From NCBI GenBank assembly GCA_007119305.1, contig SKPY01000525.1:1-9645 (forward strand): a DNA stretch of 9,645 nt, given 5' to 3'. Source of the stretch: Nitriliruptorales bacterium. Lineage in GTDB: Bacteria > Actinomycetota > Nitriliruptoria > Euzebyales > Egibacteraceae. A model generated the notes under the pieces. The model was given only the letters and a program-made list of their open reading frames with translations. It had not been told where the DNA came from and made no database searches. The first letter of the stretch is position 1. The number at the start of each line of letters is the position of its first letter. Position numbers and translations under genes: made by a program. Shown piece by piece: positions 5,334-9,645 of this stretch.

Positions 5334-6233
5334 ATGGGCGAGCTCCCTGCAGGATTCCTGCCCGACCTGCGCGCGCTGCGCCGCTGGCCGGAGCTGCACG
5401 GCAGCCTGTGGCGGGAACCGGTCCTCGTCGAGCTCACGTACGGCGCCGTGTACCGCCTGGTCCGCCGCCACGTGAACCCGCCGAGCCAGGTCCTCGACCT
5501 GGGATGCGGCATGGGCTACATGGCCCTCGAGCTAGCTCGTGACGGCTGCCGCGTCACCGCCGTCGATGCCGACGCCGAGTCGATCGAGCTCGCGCGCGGG
5601 GCCCTCGCGGCCGACCCGCTGCTGCGCGGCCGTGAGGTGCTCGCCTACGAGGTCGCCGACATCGCCGAGTGGCAGGCTCCGCCCGGCCGCTTCGACGTGG
5701 TGGTGGCCAGCCGTGCCCTGCACCACGTCCCCGACCTCGAGGGCGTGGTGAGCAGGATGAGCCGGTGGCTGCGCCCCGGCGGCAAGCTGGTGTGCGTCGA
5801 CTTCGCCTACGACCGCTTCGACCGCCGGTGCGCGGCGTGGCTGTACCAGCTGCAGGGGCTCCTCCAAGCCTGCGGGGCTGGCGGATCGAGCGACCGTCTG
5901 GGGGACGAGCCCGGGCCAGGGATCGAGCGGGTGTGGGCCGCCTGGTGGCAGCACCATGAGCAGGAGCACCGCCTCCACACCGGTGACCGGCTCCTCGACG
6001 CCTTCCACACGAGCTTCCGCGAGCAGGGGCACGAGTGGCTGCCGTACCTGTACTGGGACGTGCTCGAAGAAGTCGAGCTCGCGCCCGCTGCTGCAGGTGC
6101 GGTGGCCAGGTTCGTGCGCAACCTGGAAGCGCACCAGATCACTGCGGGCGAGCTTCCGGCGCTGCTGTTCAGCTGGATCGGCCAGCGGGGCCCCGGAGCC
6201 GCTCGCCCCACGCCGCAGGCCCGCTCCGGCTGA
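5334..6233 (+). CDS. Class I SAM-dependent methyltransferase, substrate unknown
   Basis: The 299-residue protein transfers a methyl group from S-adenosylmethionine to an unidentified acceptor. The Rossmann fold is clear: motif I VLDLGCGMGY (53-62), acidic residue Asp78 after strand 2 in VTAVDAD (74-80) for the ribose hydroxyls, VADI (107-110) before the adenine site, FDVVVASRALHHVPD (120-134), and LRPGGKLVCVDF (146-157). This is the Methyltransf_11/25 pattern typical of small-molecule or lipid methyltransferases. The first 50 residues and the C-terminal part (about 160-280) lack motifs I recognise. The latter is rich in Trp and His (for example WAAWWQHHEQEH, 201-212) and probably forms the substrate cap. 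The ATG at 5334 has no Shine-Dalgarno but a well-placed -10 box, suggesting a leaderless message. It stands alone, convergent with glnE, so context gives no clue to the substrate. Confidence 0.85.
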   Translation: MGELPAGFLPDLRALRRWPELHGSLWREPVLVELTYGAVYRLVRRHVNPPSQVLDLGCGMGYMALELARDGCRVTAVDADAESIELARGALAADPLLRGREVLAYEVADIAEWQAPPGRFDVVVASRALHHVPDLEGVVSRMSRWLRPGGKLVCVDFAYDRFDRRCAAWLYQLQGLLQACGAGGSSDRLGDEPGPGIERVWAAWWQHHEQEHRLHTGDRLLDAFHTSFREQGHEWLPYLYWDVLEEVELAPAAAGAVARFVRNLEAHQITAGELPALLFSWIGQRGPGAARPTPQARSG

Positions 6234-6366
6234 CGCTCCTGGCCCGCCACACCCCTGCGGGCGCGTGCGTTGTGAGCACGTCCGCAAGCGGGTCGTCGGG
6301 CTGAAACGTCGGGATGTCGTCGACGCAGCAGGCGACCTCGGACACCGGCACCCGGCTGCGGTCGTC
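6169..6366 (-). pseudogene. Possible remnant of a CBS-like coding segment (tentative)
   Basis: On the minus strand, directly past the glnE stop and in a different frame, an open frame runs to a TGA at 6169-6171. Its first 40 or so residues read like real protein: VSEVACCVDDIPTFQPDDPL, then ADVL, with mostly G/C third positions. The IPTFQPDDPLADVL part resembles the start of a CBS domain, as found after some site-2 proteases and in regulators. The earliest start within it is GTG at 6351, without a Shine-Dalgarno. The last third is antisense to the methyltransferase gene and looks like noise. It could be a decayed gene end or chance; I do not claim a function. Confidence 0.2.
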
Positions 6367-6367
6367 C
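6234..6367. terminator. Convergent gap between methyltransferase gene and glnE, with small hairpins
   Basis: Three weak hairpins lie in a row: GCCCGC (6242-6247) with GCGGGC (6257-6262), CGTGC (6264-6268) with GCACG (6276-6280), and CCG (6282-6284) with CGG (6289-6291) around a CAAG loop. The first begins nine bases after the methyltransferase stop and is the likeliest terminator for that gene. No T-run is present. Confidence 0.35.
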
Positions 6368-9300
6368 TCAGGCGTCGTAGAAGCAGCGCTCGTGCGCCTT
6401 GCGCACCCTGCGCATCACCCGGGTGAGCTCTTCGGTGAACGCCTGGCTGCCGTGGCCGTCGAAACCGAGCATGCGGGCGACGTGCTCCTGCACGGCCGGG
6501 CGCGCCGGCAGCACGGAGCTGTCGCGCTCGCCGGCGAGGTACAGCGCGTTGCGCACGCGCGACAGCAGCAGCCAGCCCTCCCGCAGCCAGGTCACGTCCT
6601 GACCGTCGAGCAGGCCCTCGGCGGCGCACGCCTCGAGCACGGCGAGCGTCCCGGGCACCCGGAGGCCCGCCAGCTTGCCGCCGTGGCGCAGCTGCAGCAG
6701 CTGCAGCGTCCACTCCACGTCCGCGAGGCCTCCCAAGCCGAGCTTCAGGTTGACGCGGTCGCCGCTGCTCACGGCGACCCGGGGGGCTGCGACGCGCGGC
6801 TCGCCCGGCGCGCGCGGGCGGCGGGGGGAGAACCGCCGGGGGGTGTCCTGCCCGCGGCGCCCGTGCGCGGCCCGCTCCCGTTCGACCCGCGCCTTCATGC
6901 GCCGCACATCGTGGAGCCGCTGGGCCGGCACCTGCTCGGGGTAGACGAGGTCGTGCGCAAGCTCGATGAACGCCGCGCCGAGGTCGGGGTCGCCGGCCAC
7001 CGGGCGCGCCAGCGTGAGGGCCTGGAGCTCCCAGGTCTGCGCCCAGCGCTCGTAGTACGTGCGGTACGAGTCGAGCGAGCGTGCGAGCGGGCCGTCCTTG
7101 CCCTCAGGACGCAGGTTCGTGTCGATGTGGAAGGCCTGCCCCTCGGGGGTGATCGCCGACAGGGTGGTGATCAGCCGTTCCGCCGCCCCCAAGGCCTGCT
7201 CGTGCGCGCTTGCGGGCTCGAACACCAGCAGCACGTCGAGGTCGCTCGCATAGCCCAGCTCCCGGCCGCCGAGCTTGCCCATGCCGATGACCGCCATACG
7301 CAGATCGGCGGGCACGGCGATCTCCAGCGCCGCCTCCAGACAGGCCTCGGCGAGGCCGGTGAGCTCGTGGCCGACCGTGACCACGTCGGCACGCCCGCCG
7401 AGGTCGCGGACCGCGATGCGCGCGACCTCCCGGCGCTTCATCCGGCGCAGCGCGGTCCCGGCGGCATCAGGCTCGCGGCTGCGCTTGAGCAGCCCGGTCG
7501 CGAGCCGCCGGTAGGCGGCAGGGGCCATCGACTCGCCGAGCGCCTCGAGGTCCGCCAGCTGGCTGAACACCTCGGGCTGACGCTCCAGCCACTCCCCCAC
7601 CAGCTGGCTCGCCCCGAGTACGCGGGCGAGCAGCTCACCGACCGGCGGGTTGTCGCGGAGCGTGCGCAGGAACGAGGGGGACTCCCCAAGCCGGTCCGCG
7701 AGCGAGCGAAAGGCCTTGAGGCCGGTGTCGGGATCCGGCGCGGCGGCGAGGACCGGCAGGATCGCGGGCAGCAGCGTGCGGAACAGCCTCGCCTTCCGTG
7801 TGAGGCCGCTCGCCAGCGCGCGCAGGTGGCGCAGCGCCCCGTCGGGGTGGTCGAACCCCAGGGCGGCGAGCCGCTCCCGCGCGGCGTCCTCGTCCAGCCC
7901 CCCGTCTTGCCCCGCGAGCTGCTCCTCCGAGCCGAGCTCGGCGAAGCGTTCGAGCAGCGGCCGGTAGAACAGCTTCTCGTGGAGGCGGCGCACGTTGGCC
8001 TGGACGCTGGCGTACTCCCGGTCGAACTGCTCGAGCGCGCTCGCGGCCTGCACGTCGCGGAAGCCGACGCTGCGCGCCAGCCGGGAGCGCTCTGCATCCG
8101 CGGAGGGGACGGTGTGCGTGCGCCGCAGGCGGGCGAGCTGCAGCCGGTGCTCCACGGTCCGCAGGAACTGGTAGGCGTCGCGGAACAGCTCCGCGTCACC
8201 GTCGTCCACATAGTCGCCCTCCGCGAGCGCGAGCAGCCCCTCCAGGGTGTTGGGGCTGCGCAGGGCGCGGTCGTGGCGGCCGTGCACGAGCTGCAGCAGC
8301 TGCACCGCGAACTCGATGTCGCGCAGGCCGCCGGGCGCGAGCTTGATCTGCCGAGCGCCGTCCCGCTGGACCTGACGGGAGTGCTCGACTGCCGCCTTCA
8401 TGTCCTGGATCTGCCCGACCTGCCCGGCGTCGAGGCGGTTCGGCCACACGAAGCGCTCGGCGAGCGCGGCGAAGCGCGCACCGAGCTCGCCCGAGCCCGC
8501 AAGGGGACGGGCCTTGAGCAACGCCTGGAACTCCCAGGTCTTCGCCCAGCGCTCGTAGTACGACGCATAGGACTCGAGCGTGCGGACGAGCGGGCCGTCC
8601 CGGCCCTCCGGCCGCAGGTTCGTGTCGACCTCGTAGACGCGCCCGTCGGGGGTGGGCTCCCCCAGCAAGCGCAGGAGGCGCTCGGCGAGCTGGGTGGCTG
8701 CCCGCCACTCCCCCTCGACGGCGAACACGAGGTCGATGTCGGAGACGTAGTTCAGCTCGCGCCCACCGAGCTTGCCCATGCCCACGATGGCGAGGCTGGC
8801 GTCCCCCGCGAGCGGTTCGGTGGCGAGCACGTGGTCGAGTGCCCCGGCCACGATGCCCTCGGCGAGGTCGGCGAGCTCTGCGGCGACCGTCGGCGTGTGG
8901 ACCATGCCGAGCAGGTCGCGCGCGGCGATCCGCAGCAGCCCTCTGCGCTGCAGGCGGGCGAGGGTGTGCGCGGGAGCCTCCTCGCGCGCGGCGATGTCCT
9001 CCGCCGCGTAGCCGCGCACCCGCTCGACATCCCAGGGGGACAGGCCACCGGTCAGCGCCGTGAGCGCCTCGGGACTGCGCACGAGGAGGTCGCCGAGCGC
9101 GCTGCTGGCGCCGGCGATCGTGGTGACCCGGCGGATCATGCTGCCGGCGTCGTCGCCGCCGGACTCGGCATCCTGCGCGACGATCCCCGCCCACGCCTCG
9201 GGATGGTGCTCCGCCAGCCGTTCGAGCGCGATCAGCGCCCGGTCGGCGTTCGCGCACGACGCCAGCGCGCGGATGATCGGCTCGGCATCGGGCAGCGCAC

Positions 9301-9403
9301 CGGCGTCGCCCCACACCCCGAGGGCGACGAGCGACGGCACCGACTCGCTGCCCAGGCCGAGCCGGGCGAGCGTGGTTTCGGTGAGCTGGTCGAGCGTGGT
9401 CAC
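6368..9403 (-). CDS. glnE: Bifunctional glutamine synthetase adenylyltransferase / adenylyl-removing enzyme
   Basis: GlnE attaches AMP to a tyrosine of glutamine synthetase, switching it off when nitrogen is plentiful, and removes it again. The 1011-residue protein has two homologous nucleotidyltransferase halves. The N-terminal adenylyl-removing half has GMGKLGGRELNYVSDIDLVF (208-227; Asp222, Asp224), DTNLRPEGRDGPL (260-272) and GGLRDIEF (358-365). The C-terminal adenylylating half has GMGKLGGRELGYASDLD (707-723; Asp721, Asp723), DTNLRPEGKDGPL (761-773) and GGLADVEW (891-898). All metal-binding aspartates are present, so both activities should work. An Arg/Pro-rich insertion (about 845-882) precedes the last motif and is unusual. 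The start is GTG (9401-9403), with no Shine-Dalgarno but a TAGCCT six bases upstream. A long open frame on the opposite strand is a shadow of this gene. No glnA or glnB homologue is in the window. Confidence 0.97.
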   Translation of the reverse strand: MTTLDQLTETTLARLGLGSESVPSLVALGVWGDAGALPDAEPIIRALASCANADRALIALERLAEHHPEAWAGIVAQDAESGGDDAGSMIRRVTTIAGASSALGDLLVRSPEALTALTGGLSPWDVERVRGYAAEDIAAREEAPAHTLARLQRRGLLRIAARDLLGMVHTPTVAAELADLAEGIVAGALDHVLATEPLAGDASLAIVGMGKLGGRELNYVSDIDLVFAVEGEWRAATQLAERLLRLLGEPTPDGRVYEVDTNLRPEGRDGPLVRTLESYASYYERWAKTWEFQALLKARPLAGSGELGARFAALAERFVWPNRLDAGQVGQIQDMKAAVEHSRQVQRDGARQIKLAPGGLRDIEFAVQLLQLVHGRHDRALRSPNTLEGLLALAEGDYVDDGDAELFRDAYQFLRTVEHRLQLARLRRTHTVPSADAERSRLARSVGFRDVQAASALEQFDREYASVQANVRRLHEKLFYRPLLERFAELGSEEQLAGQDGGLDEDAARERLAALGFDHPDGALRHLRALASGLTRKARLFRTLLPAILPVLAAAPDPDTGLKAFRSLADRLGESPSFLRTLRDNPPVGELLARVLGASQLVGEWLERQPEVFSQLADLEALGESMAPAAYRRLATGLLKRSREPDAAGTALRRMKRREVARIAVRDLGGRADVVTVGHELTGLAEACLEAALEIAVPADLRMAVIGMGKLGGRELGYASDLDVLLVFEPASAHEQALGAAERLITTLSAITPEGQAFHIDTNLRPEGKDGPLARSLDSYRTYYERWAQTWELQALTLARPVAGDPDLGAAFIELAHDLVYPEQVPAQRLHDVRRMKARVERERAAHGRRGQDTPRRFSPRRPRAPGEPRVAAPRVAVSSGDRVNLKLGLGGLADVEWTLQLLQLRHGGKLAGLRVPGTLAVLEACAAEGLLDGQDVTWLREGWLLLSRVRNALYLAGERDSSVLPARPAVQEHVARMLGFDGHGSQAFTEELTRVMRRVRKAHERCFYDA
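6758..6871 (-). other. Arg/Pro-rich insertion coding segment within glnE
   Basis: Residues about 845-882 of GlnE lie between MKARVERER and the GGLADVEW motif. They contain runs such as HGRRGQDTPRRFSPRRPRAP, with no hydrophobic pattern. Typical GlnE proteins, as I recall them, have only about ten to fifteen residues between these points. The DNA has G runs and is more GC-rich than the flanks. It stays in frame and probably forms a disordered, positively charged loop. Confidence 0.6.
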
Positions 9404-9560
9404 ACCGCGAGGCTACCGCCACGACCGTCAGGGAGGTGCTGAGAGAGGTCGTGCCGTGGCCAGGGACCAATGCCCTGCTGCTCGGGTGCTTCCTGGCCTG
9501 GTCCGTCACAGCGGCCAGCGGCCATCCTGGACAGGGTGAACCGCTGAGCGAGGGTGCGAG
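9404..9560. promoter_or_regulatory. Divergent regulatory region between glnE and a lipoprotein gene
   Basis: No gene is visible in these 157 bases. Inverted repeats are GGCCAGG (9458-9464) with CCTGGCC (9492-9498) and, overlapping, GGACCA (9464-9469) with TGGTCC (9499-9504). A tandem direct repeat AGCGGCC AGCGGCC occupies 9510-9523. These could be binding sites for a regulator of either gene. TGGACA at 9528-9533 resembles a -35 box for the plus-strand gene, but no good -10 box follows at the right distance. I see no convincing GlnR-type site. Confidence 0.35.
9410..9415 (-). promoter_or_regulatory. Candidate -10 box of a leaderless glnE mRNA
   Basis: AGGCTA on the plus strand reads TAGCCT on the coding strand, matching TANNNT and ending six bases before the glnE GTG. 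No Shine-Dalgarno precedes the GTG, so a leaderless transcript is the simplest reading. No good -35 box is seen at the expected distance. Confidence 0.4.
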
Positions 9561-9645
9561 GTGGTCGAGTTGCTCGCGTGGCACGGCCTGGTGAGCGTGC
9601 TCGCCGTCGGGAGCATCGTCCTGGCAGCCTGCGCACCCCGCGACG
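9561..9645 (+). CDS. Probable lipoprotein, N-terminal signal peptide only (partial)
   Basis: A GTG at 9561 opens a frame that runs off the window after 28 codons. Residues 10-24 read LVSVLAVGSIVLAAC: a hydrophobic core ending in a perfect lipobox (Leu21-Ala22-Ala23-Cys24), followed by APRD. This predicts cleavage by signal peptidase II and lipid attachment at Cys24, placing the protein on the outer face of the membrane. GAGGG at 9550-9554 is a fair Shine-Dalgarno at six bases. An in-frame TGA at 9537-9539 rules out a much earlier start. One oddity is the n-region (MVELLAWHG), which lacks Arg or Lys, so either a downstream start or a plain membrane segment remains possible. The rest of the protein is outside the window, so its function is unknown. 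It is divergent from glnE. Confidence 0.55.
   Translation, partial: MVELLAWHGLVSVLAVGSIVLAACAPRD

Noticed and set aside
6314..9442. 1042-codon open frame on the plus strand opposite glnE
   Set aside because: glnE on the minus strand has unmistakable conserved motifs throughout. The plus-strand frame is open only because high-GC codon bias removes stops; its product is Arg/Gly/Val-rich without domains.
9400..9636. 78-codon minus-strand open frame upstream of glnE
   Set aside because: Arg/Pro-rich without a domain, overlaps the glnE start and the lipoprotein start, and has no ribosome binding site.

Overview
The window looks like ordinary chromosomal DNA from a very GC-rich bacterium, most likely a member of the Actinomycetota. 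By eye the GC content is around 70% and G/C dominates third codon positions. GTG starts are frequent, two genes look leaderless, and the glutamine synthetase adenylyltransferase is of actinobacterial type. The exact lineage cannot be fixed from sequence alone. I see no rRNA, tRNA, CRISPR array, insertion sequence, prophage gene or attachment site.

Layout. (1) 1-1445, plus strand: the 3' end of tdh (L-threonine 3-dehydrogenase) followed 30 bp later by complete kbl (2-amino-3-ketobutyrate CoA ligase). Together they convert L-threonine to glycine and acetyl-CoA. (2) 1446-1779: a non-coding stretch with a roughly 63-bp imperfect tandem repeat and several hairpins, forming the end of the tdh-kbl operon and the leader of the next gene. 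(3) 1780-3207, plus strand: a GT4 glycosyltransferase of the TreT (trehalose glycosyltransferring synthase) type. (4) 3208-3522: non-coding DNA between convergent genes, with C-rich 25-bp repeats, a 14-bp inverted repeat and a stack of hairpins that probably terminate transcription from both sides. (5) 3523-5043, minus strand: an NAD(P)-dependent aldehyde dehydrogenase of the ExaC/AldB (acetaldehyde dehydrogenase) subfamily. (6) 5044-5333: a divergent intergenic region. (7) 5334-6233, plus strand: a class I SAM-dependent methyltransferase of unknown substrate. (8) 6234-6367: a short convergent gap that also carries a minus-strand open frame resembling a broken CBS-like segment. (9) 6368-9403, minus strand: glnE, the bifunctional adenylyltransferase/adenylyl-removing enzyme that controls glutamine synthetase. 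(10) 9404-9560: a divergent regulatory region. (11) 9561-9645, plus strand: the first 28 codons of a probable lipoprotein cut off by the window end.

The genes read as metabolic housekeeping (threonine catabolism, acetaldehyde oxidation, trehalose synthesis, nitrogen control) rather than one linked system. A functional link between threonine breakdown and aldehyde oxidation is possible, but they are separate transcription units. The most unusual parts are non-coding or sub-genic: the tandem repeat after kbl, the competing C/G-tract pairings after treT, an Arg/Pro-rich insertion in the adenylylating domain of GlnE, and a possible gene remnant after glnE. I found no convincing undescribed multi-gene system.
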